64,000 nt of DNA from Neocallimastix lanati (nom. inval.) (GCA_016946835.1 JACVTC010000238.1:49477-113476); one strand, 5' to 3'. Counted from the first letter of the stretch, positions 32,108 to 43,330 are shown. Made by a program: numbers and translations. Notes: generated from the letters alone by a model not told the origin.

Positions 32108-32624
32108 TGTTAAGATTATATTTGGTTTTGATATAACTTGGTTGGAATGCTATAAACTAATAACTTCCTTATGATAATTAAATTTTATTTTATCAGTATT
32201 ATTATAGAATTTTATTATATTTTTATTTTATTATTTTATTTGATTTTATTTAATAATATTTTTTAATGAATGAAGTTATCAGATTATTAAAATATTAATA
32301 ATCTTACGAAGATTATTTAAAATATTTAATTCACTATTCTTTTATACATAAAAATAAACAATTAAAAAGTTATATAATAATAAATAAAATAATAAACAAT
32401 AGTTTAAAAAGTTAGATAATAATAAATAAAAAATAAACAATTAATTATACTTTAAAAAGTATAAATTATATTCAACAATTTTATTATTATTATTATTATT
32501 TAATAATAATAAATAATATATATTTATATTGTAAAAGGATTTTGAGGCGTATGATCATACTAAATAATGATTAATTTGTTATGGTAATGAGGCTTATATA
32601 GCTCATCGAGTTATATCCTTTACA
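32108..32624 (-). repeat. 3' LTR of Gypsy-1
   Basis: 517 bp. On the minus strand it starts TGTAAAGGATATAAC, right after the purine tract GGGGAGGACAT, and ends ATCTTAACA. Confidence 0.92.
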
Positions 32625-33132
32625 ATGTCCTCCCCAAGAATTCGTATTCCAGACGAAATTCAAGGAAATAAGGTTATTTTTGAAATTTCACTTGAACGAA
32701 AGTTCAATTGGCCATGTGAAAATATCAAAAATATTTGAAATTAAAAAATGTTAAATATAATTAAAGTAAAAATATAAATAAAGTATAAAATATAAATAAA
32801 TAATAATTTAAAATAATATATAGTAGAAAATAAAAAAAAAATTTAAAAAGTTAAAATTTTTACATTTTGGAAATCAAATTTATATAATAAATTATTAATA
32901 ATTATTAATAAAAATTTTAATAATAAAATTATTATAGGGAAATTATAAAAATTCATTATAAAATATTTTATATGAAAATTAATAAAAATAAAATAAAAAA
33001 AAAATTAAAAAATAAATAATTTATATCAAATTATTAATAAAATTAATAAAATAATTAAATATATAATATTTGAAATATAAAGAAAAATAATTATTGATAT
33101 ATATAATATAATATAAATATTATAATAATTAT
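32625..33132 (-). other. Gypsy-1 3' untranslated region and purine tract
   Basis: AT-rich DNA between the pol stop and the 3' LTR. The plus-strand text TGTCCTCCCCAAGAA (about 32626-32640) is the complement of the polypurine tract that primes plus-strand DNA synthesis. Confidence 0.75.
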
Positions 33133-36100
33133 TTAATAATTATATGGGATAGAAATGGGTCTTCTGTTATTTTGAATATATTTAAGGAATATTTTTTGAT
33201 TTCTTAGATTGTCTTCAACTTCAGAAGAAGGTACCCAATTATAAGAAGTACGATATTTATAACGTACTTTATACTCGTATTGTTTTTTCTTATAATTAGT
33301 ACGGAAATCTGCAATTTCAATTATATCTTTAATAGATTCGGGATCTCTTGATCTATTTTCAAACTTCTCAGGTACAGGGATAAAAGGTTCTAATTCTGAA
33401 ACATGGAATACATTATGGTGTTTTGGGAATGGAGAATTTTTTAAGTCAATTTCATAATTATTATTATGAAGCACATTGGTAATCTTATAAGGACCATATT
33501 TGCAAGGTGCGAGTTTTGAGCTGGATTCGAGGTTCAAAGAAGGAGGAGCTTGGATCCAAACAAGATCATCAATTTCATAAGAGGGAGCGTTCATTCTCTT
33601 CTTGTCGGCAGCGCGCTTATATAATTCTTGGGACCGGAGAAGTACCTCTTTAATGTGGTTGAATCCTTCGGCGACTTTCTGAATTGTTTTATGGTAAATG
33701 TTGGAAATTGGAAGTAGTGAATACTCATCCATATATGGGTGAAAACCATAATTGATGAAAAATGGTGATTCATTAGTGGAAGGATGAACAGAATTATTGT
33801 AGGCAAATTCGGCGAGGGGTAAGAAGTCAATCCAATCATCATGATAAAAAGATTTTGAGAAACAGCGGAGGTACTGTTCAATATATGAGTTACAGCGTTC
33901 GACTTGTCCGACTGTTTGATGGTGGTCAGTAGTTGCGATCTTAGACTTTATTCCTAATAAACGTAAGAACTCTTGCCAAAGGGAGCTAGTAAATTGAGTA
34001 CCTCTATCAGTGATAATATCATAAGGTAAACCATGAAGCCTATAGATATTGTTAATAAAAGCTTTAGCTGACTGAGAGGAATTAGGAATGTCTTTAAAAG
34101 GCATGAGGTGTATCATTTTCGAAAAACGATCAACTACTACCATGATAACAGTGTAACCTTTAGATGGGGGAAGGTTACAAAGAAAATCAATCTCAATCGA
34201 TTTCCAGGGTCGTTCAGGGATTTCGAGTGGTTGTAGTAACCCATATTGACGGTGTCTGGACTTCTTATTTCTCATACAAGTTTCACATGATTGAATGAAA
34301 CTTTTAACATCTTCTTCCATTTTTGGCCACCAGAAATTACGGGAGATCAATTCCAAAGTTCTTCTTACACCCAAATGTCCAGCAGCAGGTTTGTTATGGT
34401 AGCGAGTGAGGATGTCTAAACGAAGCTTTTCAGGAATATAAATCAAGTTATTATATTATATTAAGTTATTTTCAATCTTAAACTTATTCATTTTCTTGAA
34501 AGGTTTATAAGGGTAATTTTGAGATACGTTATTGGGAGAGAAGTAGATACGATGGTCATCTGCGAGTTTATCATCCTTTAAGTTTTCAATTATAGAATTG
34601 AGAAGGTCACTAGCAATGCTAATTAAGCAAGTTATTTCTTTAATATTTTTGCTATCTAAAATAAATTCAGGGGTATCTTCAATATCTTCACTTTCATAAT
34701 CGGGTCTACGTGATAGTGAATCAGGCTTACCATTTTTGCATCCTTGGCGATAGCTGAGTTCAAAGTCGTACTCCTGGAAGAATAGATGCCAACGATGTTG
34801 TCTTTGATTACCTATCTTTCCTCCAAGAGTGTATAGAAGATTCTTATGGTCGGTGAAGACTTTGATTTTGAACTTAGCACCCAATAAGAGATGACGCCAG
34901 GTAGAGAAAGCATCCTTAATAGCTAGAAGTTCCTTGTCGGTGATAGAATAATTTAACTCAGCGTTGTTAAGACTTCTAGAAAAATAAGCTACAGGATGTA
35001 ATCGGTTTTCATTATCATATTGAGAAAGAACTGCACCAATAGCAAAACTACTGGCATCACATTCTACTATGAAAGGTTTAGTAGTATCAGGATGTAATAG
35101 GATAGGAGAGCTGGTTAATCTCTTTTTCAAGATTGAAAAAGCATAGTCACATTCAGCGGACCAAACAAATTTTTTTCCTTTCTTCGTAAGAGCGTGCAAA
35201 GGCTTGGCAATAGCGGCAAAGTTCTTCACAAATCTTCTATAATAATTACATAGACCCATGAAACGTTGAACATCCTTAACGCAATTAGGAACAGGCCATT
35301 CTTCTATAGATTTAATTTTCTTAGGATCTGTTGAAATACCAGAACCAGTGATTATATGTCCTAAGAATTCGACTTTGTCTTTATCAAATTCGCATTTAGA
35401 CAACTTCGCAAATAGATTATTATCCAAAAGAGTTTTTAAAACACTACGTACTGTTTTATGATGTTCTTCGAGGGAGCTGGAATAAATTAAAATATCATCA
35501 AGGTAGAGAATAACTGATTTCTCTAAAAAGGGGCGAAGAACAGAGTTAATAAATGATTGGAAAACGGCTGGCGCGTTTTTCAATCCAAAAGGCATAACGA
35601 GATACTCGTAATGGCCATATTTAGTACGGAAGGCTGTTTTATATTCATCACCTTCCTTAATACGAATAAGATTATATGCAGAACGCAAATCTAATTTTGT
35701 AAAATATTTTGCTCCCTTAACACGATCAATAATATCGTTGATAAGTGGTAACGGATATGAATTTTTAACCGTAACCTCGTTTAACTTTTTATAATCAACG
35801 CATAAACGTAAAGAACCGTCTTTCTTTTTCTGAAATAGAACAGGGTAACCAGCAGGTGAACATGATTCCCTAATAAACCCTTTTTCTCGGTTTTCTTTAA
35901 TATATTCCTGTAATACTTCAGATTCATCAAGGGTAAGCGGATAAATCGGACCGTAATGTAAAGTGGCGCCTTCTTTTAATATAATTTCGCAATCCGTTGG
36001 GCGATGAGGGGGTAGCTTATCAGCTTCCTTCTTACTAAAGACAGTTGCTAGATCTCTATATTGTTCTGGGATATCTTCAATATTAGGTTCCTCAGAATTA

Positions 36101-36711
36101 GTATTGTCCTTTTGGGAAAGAAAAGAATAAATTAAAAGATGATAATTGAAAAATTCACCATAATAATTATTAAATGAACTTTTCTTTTCCGAGAATGTTT
36201 TAATGATTTTTGATTTAAAATCTTTAAGATTTAAAGTCGAATATAAATAATTTTTTTCGTAATTATAGTGGATTTTATAAGATTTCATATAATGAATTCC
36301 AAAAAGTAAATCCACTGGAATATTATCTGTAACTAGAAAATTTAATTTCCGTTGGATGAGGTAAAATTTGTTATTGATACATATTTTATGTTGGAATTTC
36401 AAAGGTACAAATTTAAGAATAGAATCAATATCCCCACTTATTCCTTTTATAAGAACTTTCTTTTTAAGTGTTTGTGTTTTTAAATTTAACTTTGAAACCA
36501 AATTAGAAGAAATAAAATTACAAAAGGACCCACAATCTAGCATTGATTTAACTTGAGTTTTAATAATTTTATTTTTAATATTCTTAATTGGTACAAAGAA
36601 ATTGAAAAGGAAAAAGGAATTGGGTAGGTTATGATCTAATGTTGGAAAATTATATTGGATGACATTGGTAGGATGATGGGACTTCAAAAGAAGTCCATTG
36701 TTTAGTTTTTT
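33133..36711 (-). CDS. pol: Gypsy-1 Pol (PR-RT-RNase H-IN-chromodomain), one in-frame stop
   Basis: Entered by -1 frameshift at 36705-36711, continuing in one frame to 33133. Domains: protease MLDCGSFCNFIS (DCG instead of the sibling's DSG), RT with LRLCVDYKKLNEVT, FTKLDLRSAYNLIRIKEGD, MPFGLKNAPAVFQ and ILYLDDILIYSS, RNase H with PFIVECDASSFAIGAVLSQ and VFTDHKNLLYTLGGK, integrase HHCC (H at AAGHLG, C at SCETCMRNK) and D-D-E in IEIDFLCNL, ITDRGTQFTS and VGQVERCNS. The tail (FRTNYKKKQYEYKVRYKYRT, then NWVPSSEVE) is chromodomain-like. A TAA at 34458-34456 stands where Gypsy-2 has Phe (NLIFYNNL), separating RNase H from integrase without a frameshift. It would truncate Pol unless read through. 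No ATG is used; TTG at 36687 is just the first permissive codon. Confidence 0.9.
36679..36711 (-). promoter_or_regulatory. -1 ribosomal frameshift signal of Gypsy-1
   Basis: The minus strand has slippery heptamer A_AAA_AAC in gag frame (36711-36705), followed directly by the gag stop TAA (36704-36702). An 8-nt spacer includes the stop. Then a hairpin with 7-bp stem GGACTTC/GAAGTCC and loop TTTT (36696-36679). The -1 frame runs straight into Pol. Confidence 0.85.
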
Positions 36712-37946
36712 GAATTAATCTTCTTAACTTCGGTAATATGATTATTATTATTATTGTTATTACTGAAGTTATTTTTTGATTTATTATAAAAGTTATTATT
36801 TCTGCTAAAGTTATTATTATCATTATTTTTATTTTTGTTATTATTATTAGAACGGGAATGTGTGTTTCTTTTATTATCGTTTTTATAACCTGAAAGTTGA
36901 TTTATCTTATTCTTAGCATCTTGAGAAGCTTCGATTAAAATACATTTAGTAGTTATTTCTTCTAACTTATCGGGAAATTTGTCCATTTTATTGATTTCTT
37001 CTTTAAATTTAGAATGTAGGCCATTATAGAAAAATAATACTAATGGCTCTTCTGCCCAACCTAAGTCAGTAGTTAATTTACGAAAAGAATCAATATAATC
37101 ATTGATTTTTCCATAAGAATGTTTTATATTGATTAAATTGATCTTTTTTAATTTTTTGCTCACAAAGTCGGGGAATGCTTCTTTTAGTTCTTTCAAAAGT
37201 AGATTTAGAGAAATGGGAGATGTTCCTGCTGGATATTTATTTTGATACCAACTTCTTGCGGCTTCCCTTAATCTGGATTGAACGAAATTTATTTTTGACT
37301 CCTCAGGCCAAAACTTACAAGGATAGGTCTTAAATGTATCACCACAGAGTTGACAAAAGAGCTCTGTTTCCGATACATCTCCAGTAAATAACCCAGGATC
37401 AGGGACTTGTGGAACATTACCAGAAAAAGTAGTTCTCATGATAACATCGTGATCGTTATCATATCTAGTTGTAGTTGATGCATTATCATCAACACCAACT
37501 TGAGGATTTTGAATTGAAGCATCCGAAAATGAAGGAATAGGATTTCTAACATTATTTATTGAAGTAGAGGCGTTAGAAGCGTCTCCTTTTTGAGAAAGTA
37601 TTTGAAGCTCCTTTTTAAAATATAAAGTTGCATTTTTTAAAGAGTTTAAAGAAGATATTATATCAGCATGTGCGCGATTATAAGAACCAAACTCCTTCAT
37701 TATTTCTTCATGATATCGTTGGAGATCTTCTTTAGAGACGAATTTTTCATTTACACCTGAAACTATGTTAGAGCAAACTTCAGACGTTTCATTTCTCAAC
37801 TTATCTACACTTCCAGCTAAAGTTGCACAAGCTTGTGAAGCTTCCGTTCTTAATTGTTCAACCGAGTTTTCTTGATTTATATCCATCTCTTCTTCGTCAG
37901 ACTTGTCAGAATAAACACTAGATTTCCTTAGACCAAATTTCGGCAT
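36702..37946 (-). CDS. gag: Gypsy-1 Gag
   Basis: Intact frame of about 414 codons from ATG at 37946 (MPKFGLRKSSVYSDKSDEEE); the frame is open a few codons upstream, but without ATG. The N-terminal third is helical and acidic. The central capsid part has PDPGLFTGDVSETELFCQL, LREAARSWYQNKYPAG, SYGKINDYIDSFRKLTTDL and VLFFYNGLHSKFKEEINKM, as in Ty3-type Gag (retrotrans_gag). The C-terminus is Asn-rich (HSRSNNNNKNKNNDNNNF) and has no CCHC knuckle, so RNA binding may rest on this basic Asn-rich tail. Gag forms the virus-like particle. It ends at a TAA adjoining the frameshift site. Confidence 0.92.
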   Translation of the reverse strand: MPKFGLRKSSVYSDKSDEEEMDINQENSVEQLRTEASQACATLAGSVDKLRNETSEVCSNIVSGVNEKFVSKEDLQRYHEEIMKEFGSYNRAHADIISSLNSLKNATLYFKKELQILSQKGDASNASTSINNVRNPIPSFSDASIQNPQVGVDDNASTTTRYDNDHDVIMRTTFSGNVPQVPDPGLFTGDVSETELFCQLCGDTFKTYPCKFWPEESKINFVQSRLREAARSWYQNKYPAGTSPISLNLLLKELKEAFPDFVSKKLKKINLINIKHSYGKINDYIDSFRKLTTDLGWAEEPLVLFFYNGLHSKFKEEINKMDKFPDKLEEITTKCILIEASQDAKNKINQLSGYKNDNKRNTHSRSNNNNKNKNNDNNNFSRNNNFYNKSKNNFSNNNNNNNHITEVKKINSKN

Positions 37947-37970
37947 TCCAAGGAAGTTATTAAACAACTG

Positions 37971-37981
37971 GTAAGATTATT
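37971..37981 (-). promoter_or_regulatory. Self-priming primer-binding site of Gypsy-1
   Basis: The minus strand immediately after the 5' LTR reads ATAATCTTAC, preceded by the LTR's last A. This 11-mer is the perfect complement of GTAAGATTATT inside the LTR (38180-38170). It does not begin with TGG, so it does not match a tRNA 3' end. The pattern fits Tf1/sushi self-priming, where the mRNA 5' end folds onto the PBS. Confidence 0.7.
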
Positions 37982-38497
37982 GTTAAGATTATATTTGGTT
38001 TTGATATAACTTGGTTGGAATGCTATAAACTAATAACTTCCTTATGATAATTAAATTTTATTTTATCAGTATTATTATAGAATTTTATTATATTTTTATT
38101 TTATTATTTTATTTGATTTTATTTAATAATATTTTTTAATGAATGAAGTTATCAGATTATTAAAATATTAATAATCTTACGAAGACTATTTAAAACATTT
38201 AATTCACTATTCTTTTATACATAAAAATAAACAATTAAAAAGTTATATAATAATAAATAAAATAATAAACAATAGTTTAAAAAGTTAGATAATAATAAAT
38301 AAAAAATAAACAATTAATTATACTTTAAAAAGTATAAATTATATTCAACAATTTTATTATTATTATTATTATTTAATAATAATAAATAATATATATTTAT
38401 ATTGTAAAAGGATTTTGAGGCGTATGATCATACTAAATAATGATTAATTTGTTATGGTAATGAGGCTTATATAGCTCATCGAGTTATATCCTTTTCA
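37981..38497 (-). repeat. 5' LTR of Gypsy-1
   Basis: 517 bp. On the minus strand a TATAAAAG box starts at 38219; the predicted RNA start GTAAG lies 39 nt downstream at 38180. This would make U3 38497-38181 and R-U5 38180-37981. Outside is target duplication TTTTT (38498-38502). Confidence 0.9.
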
Positions 38498-38502
38498 TTT
38501 TT

Positions 38503-39240
38503 GTTAAGATAATAACTGAATTTCCATTTAATTCAATTTCAATTTCAATTTAAATTTCAATTTCAATAATTCAATTTCAATAATTCAGTTATTTGAATTT
38601 CAATATTAATGAATAATAATATATAATTATTATTATTAAATTAACTTTATTAAAATATTTAGGAATTAGTCTAGGCCAACTAATTGACTAAATATTATTA
38701 ACATATTGAAATTAATTTATTTTAAATAATGTAAACACGTGATTGTCATATTAAATTAATTTCTATATTAATTTATTATCAAAATCTTTGCATATTATAA
38801 TTTAATTATAAAATATAATACTTAGCTATATCAGATTCTTATATTTTATTTATATTAAATATTTATATTATTATCTTATTTTATAATATCAATATCAAAT
38901 TTATATTGATACTATTACATATTCATATTAATAATTAATATTTTAATAATTAATTATTTTATATAAATACATGTTTAAATCTTTTGATTAATCCTTTGTA
39001 GGATTATTATAATTTAAATTATAGTAATAATTATAAAAAAATAATGTAATAAAATATTATTAAGATTAAATAAAATTTATATTTTAAATAAAAACTTAAT
39101 TATAAAATTTACTAATAACAATATGTTTTAAATAAGAGTAAAATTAAATTATTAATTAATTACTATAATTTGGCATCTTGACCTAATCGTTAAGACCAAA
39201 TTATCTCAAAACTTTGACATTTTTTGTCTTATTTTGTTTT
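38503..39240. other. AT-rich DNA, possible diverged solo LTR
   Basis: Begins GTTAAGATAATAACTGAATTTC and has repeated CAATTTCAATTTC words and a TTAGTCTAGGCC motif, loosely like the Gypsy-2 LTR read on the opposite strand. Too diverged to set boundaries. Confidence 0.3.
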
Positions 39241-39249
39241 TTGATTTTT

Positions 39250-39770
39250 TGTTAAAATACTAATACGAATAAATGAATTTTTTTAATTAATTTACTAATT
39301 ATTCTAATATTTTAAATTATTTCGATACTAATATTTTCTACTAGCAAACATAATTTAAAAGGACTTTTTTTTTTTCGAATCAAATTAATTCTATAATTAG
39401 ATTGTAAATAAATTAATTTTAAACTATTAACCTTATCTTAAAAAAAATGTAATTTTTTAAATAGAAATTATTATTTTTTTTCTTTTTAACTTTTTATTTT
39501 ATTAAATAATATGAATAGGATATATATATGTAAACCTTTAAAAATAAAAAAAAAAAAAATAAAGAAGAGTCTTCTTTATTTTTTTTTTTAGTAACCAAAA
39601 AATGAGATTAAATAAAAAAAAATTGAAATAAAAATTAAAATTTAGAAAAATGAAAGAACATTTGGAAAATAAACCCAAAACCTATTCATCTTCAGTCAAT
39701 TACTCTAACGCTGAGCAAAAAGCCCTTTCAATAATAAAGCGTTAGCTACAAGGTTTGAACCTGCAATCCA
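39250..39770 (-). pseudogene. Duplicated, decayed tRNA-Cys/tRNA-Ser cluster
   Basis: About 39250-39440 aligns with the flank 30288-30475 (same TTAATTTTAAACTATTAACC end). 39656-39726 aligns with tRNA-Cys: ACCTATTCATCTTCAGTCAATTACTC against ACCTATTGATCTGCAGTCAATTGCTC, but both acceptor strands are destroyed. 39739-39764 matches only the 3' half of tRNA-Ser (GCGTTAGCTACAAGGTTTGA). Not functional. Confidence 0.8.
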
Positions 39771-39779
39771 ATACTTTAG

Positions 39780-40600
39780 TTCTCCTTTTTTATCTTACAA
39801 CTTTATTTTTATATTATTATTTTAATATTCTCTAAAGTTTAAATAATAATTTTTAATTAGCTTAGAATAGATAAATAAATACTTTGAAATTTAATTGTTA
39901 AACATTTTTAAGACACTACAATTAGTAAATCATTCAAAGTTTAGCATTTTATAATTTGTGAGTAATAGTAGATATATAAAAATAATAGATTAAAAAATTT
40001 AGATATTAGAAGGATATTAATTAAATTGGTTAAATTATTTATTTTAGTTTAGGATATTTTATTTTAAGCTGTTTTAATTTAGTTTAAATCATTTTAAATT
40101 AAAATCATTTAGGTTAAAATTAAAATATTTTATTAATTAATTTAAAATTTTAGAATTATAAACAGTATTTAAGGTTTTCTCTAATTATTAGAATATATAT
40201 ATTTTTTTTTTATTATTAAGATCTTTAATTCTTATTCTTTTACTTGCCGATTTTATCATAGCTTTTTTTTTCGGTTTGTTTATTTGTTTGTCATTGTTTT
40301 TTTATTGTTGAAATTATAAATTTATTGAAATATCAATAACTTTTATTTAATAAAATTAATTATTGAAATACAAAAAATTGTAATTAAAATTTTCATTTTT
40401 TTTTGTTATAATTTCAATAAAATAGCTCACCTTTGATTGGTCTACTTGATTTTGTAAATTTATTTAGAAAATTTTATATTCTAAATTGCATAACGCTAAA
40501 ACTTTATTATTCTAAAAAATAATTAGAGATTCTTACAAATCGTTATATGGTCATTATTAAATGATTTTTCTATTTCTTTATTTTAAGTTTAATCTTATAA
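39780..40600. other. AT-rich intergenic DNA
   Basis: No gene recognised. TTTTTTTATTATTAAG-type runs and a TTTAG-rich stretch only. Confidence 0.5.
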
Positions 40601-40629
40601 GAATCCATATTGATAACAAAAAATAGGAA

Positions 40630-40850
40630 TATTAATATTAGATATAATGAAAATTATAGTATCGTTACTAATAATGTAATGAATACGTTAATTTCTGAAA
40701 ATTTTACTAATATTAGTAATTTTCTGATTAATGAATGTGTAAATATATATGTGACGTAGTACCTATTATGTTACTTCCTTCACGGTGGAAGAAAGGCAGA
40801 TTTTATTGATTTAAATTATAAAAAGTAATGGAATGTTTTGTTTAAGAACT
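40630..40850 (+). pseudogene. Short unidentified coding relic
   Basis: Fragments NYSIVTNNVMNTLISENF, INECVNIYVT and YFLHGGRKADFIDLNYKK, ending WNVLFKN. The end loosely resembles FFLGERSINNSTREWKDLFK of the relic at 29.15 kb, suggesting a second member of the same unknown family. Confidence 0.3.
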
Positions 40851-40889
40851 AAATAATTATTCTAAAACTTCACTCTTGATGAGATAGGG

Positions 40890-41745
40890 TTAAAATTGAA
40901 AATTTAGACTAAGTATAACACAAATTTTACCATTAATGATAAGAAAACTATTACCAAGAGAGAAAATTTTTAGTTTAATGGTGTCCTTGAATGTTTCAAA
41001 GTCAATTTGCAAGTATATGTCATATAAAAAATTATCATTCTTATATTTTTGGTTAATTTGATAGGTAAAAGAGGAAACATAATTAATGAAAGTATTAAAA
41101 TATTCCAGATGTAAACTACTAAAAGAAATTTCAACTGAGGTAGAATCACTAAAGAATGTGTAATAAGATCTATGAGAAAAGAATATCAGGTTTACCATTA
41201 GGTGGTCCGGTACAACGAACAATTTTTAAATTAAATTTCAAAAGGAAAAGTGACCAGTGGACAAGTCTTTCAGCCAACTTTTCTGTTTTTTTTTTTTTGG
41301 TAAAGAAGGTTACAATGGTCAGAAAAAAAGGTGAATGGTTTATCAATGCCCTTTAGTAAATATCTCCAGTATTCCAAAATAGAAATGATTGCTAGGAATT
41401 ATTTGTCATAAATTAGATAATTCTTTTCAACTTGAATAAGTGATCTTGAGAAAAACGAAAATGGTTGGGTTTTGTTGTCTTTTAGACAAAGTTTGGAAAA
41501 AGAATGGCATCACTGGCAAAGTTGCTATGGCCAGTTTCGAGTATGAAAGGAAGATCTCCATTAGAATAAGCAAGAATTCGAGGGGCTGAAAATTTTGATT
41601 TGATTAGGTCAAAGGATTTTTTGAGTTTCAGATAACTAACCGAATTTTATATTTTTCCTATGAAGAGAGGAAAGAAGATAAGATAGTCTGCAAACCCGGG
41701 GCTAAAACGGATATAATAGTTGATGAGTCCTTTCAATTTTTTTTT
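40890..41745 (-). pseudogene. Gypsy-C RNase H and linker
   Basis: Pieces NYYIRFSPGFADYLIFFPLF, KKSFDLIKSKFSAPRILAYS, GDLPFILETGHSNFASDA, PFSFFSRSLIQVEKNYLI, FLAIISILEYWRYLLKG, VHWSLFLLKFNLKIVRCTG and GNSFLIINGKICV match gypsy RNase H up to the linker before integrase. A run of G (about 41743-41750) marks the edge with AT-rich DNA. Confidence 0.75.
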
Positions 41746-41754
41746 TGGGGGGTT

Positions 41755-42975
41755 GGTTTTTATCTTATTAATATTTAATTTGAAAAGTTAAAATTTCTAA
41801 TTAAATTACTAGGTAAATACATATTGTATTAATTATATATTTAATTTAAAGGTTCGATAAAAAATTAAAATATTTTTCCTATAAAATTTTTAGCCTTTTT
41901 AAAAATTTTATTTGATATTAAAAATATATTAAAACTAATTATTACTATTTATTAATATAGAAGAAACACAAAAACATTTTATAATAATATTTTTATATTT
42001 ATTTTTTAAGAAAACTATTTAATTCATTTTATTATAATATTAATTAATATTTATTAATTATTAAAGATTATTATTAATTAAATAATAATTAATGTAAAAT
42101 ACTTTATGGTTGTATTTTAATAATTAATGTGTAACTAAATGACAAGGGTTTAATATTTAATATTTTTAGTAGTTAATATTTAATTGTTATTAATCTAATA
42201 AAGTATTTTAATTTTTAGAAAAATTTTAAAATTATTTATATTTTAACATTAAATATAGTATTTTATAATTTATAATATCTATTTAATTACTGTTATTTTA
42301 ATTGATAAATTTTAAATAAAACTATACTAAGCTATTAAATAAAATTATACTAAAGTAATAATAATATTTATTATTAGTAAAATTAATGATATAAATATTT
42401 ATATCATAATTTATATTAATTTTGTAATTGTTAAGAATTAATTTAATATAGTTTTGTTTTAGAAGAATATCTCAAGACTAACGATGTACTAATTTATGAT
42501 ATTATATAATATAAAAATTATTATAAAAATATAATTATTAATAATTAATATAATAAAATAATATTTCTTATAATAAAAAATTAATTTGAGTATTTAAAAT
42601 TATTCTGAAATAGTAATTTTTATTAATATAGAATTAATTATTCAATTTTGAATTATAAAAATTATTAATTAATTGCATCTGTTGTTTAATGGAAAATCAG
42701 TTCTTATTTTCAAATGATCATTACTACTTTAATATTTAAATTAGGAGCATGATTTTAATATCATTGTATAGTTTATTCAGAGTAATTTCAGAAAATGTAC
42801 ACAGAATCGCTCATTCTCTACATATAAAGAAGATATATGGATGATTTTAAAATTTATAGTTGCAACTAATTTTTATTTAATAATTTTTGTATTATTTTTA
42901 GTTATTATATATATTATTGAGTAAATATTGTCATTCTGAAGTTTTATTTTGAATAAAAATTTCATGTAAAATACT
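41755..42975. other. AT-rich insertion within Gypsy-C
   Basis: More than 1.2 kb with no coding features, separating RT from RNase H of the relic. No clear LTR ends identified. Confidence 0.4.
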
Positions 42976-42984
42976 ATCAGCTAT

Positions 42985-43330
42985 TTGACAAGTCCTAAGA
43001 ATGATTGTATCACTTTAATATTTGTAGAAGGAAGACTTTCTAAAATGGATTAAACTTTATTCCGATTTATACATATACCTTCAGGAGAAATTCGATGTCC
43101 AAGGAAATCGAAGAAATGAGTATAAAATACTCATTTTTCTAAAATGTGAATAGTCTATCTTCTCTAAGTCTTAGTAGTGCTTCGACTAAATGTGTATAAT
43201 TAGTACTAAGATCTAGAGAGAAAATAATAATAACGTCAATGCAGCTGTAAATGAAGATTCTTATTTATATCAATTTAATTTTTAATCGTGGAAAATCGTT
43301 TCTATCAAGAAAAATATTAGAAAAGAAAAA
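42985..43330 (-). pseudogene. Gypsy-C RT, second half
   Basis: In shifting frames: IFIYSCIDVIIIFSLDLSTN (position of YLDDILIYS, catalytic residues lost), HLVEALLRLRED, FFDFLGHRISPEGICINRNK, then SLPSTNIKVIQSFLGLVK. It aligns with the primer-grip and thumb region of gypsy RT. Confidence 0.7.

Larger units (their letters stand above)
32108..38497 (-). mobile_element. Ty3/gypsy chromovirus-type element 'Gypsy-1', near complete
   Basis: 517-bp LTRs at both ends (TGTTAAG...CA on the plus strand), flanked by TTTTT on each side as a 5-bp target duplication. Minus-strand order: 5' LTR, primer site, gag, -1 frameshift signal, pol (PR, RT, RNase H, IN, chromodomain-like tail), purine tract, 3' LTR. 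The only obvious coding defect is one in-frame TAA in pol. LTRs differ at only a handful of bases, so the insertion is recent. Confidence 0.93.

Noticed and set aside
33591..33881. Second minus-strand frame inside Gypsy-1 integrase
   Set aside because: Out-of-frame shadow of the integrase coding region.
37971..37981. tRNA 3'-end primer-binding site for the gypsy elements
   Set aside because: No TGG adjoining the LTR; the match to the element's own LTR is better and covaries.
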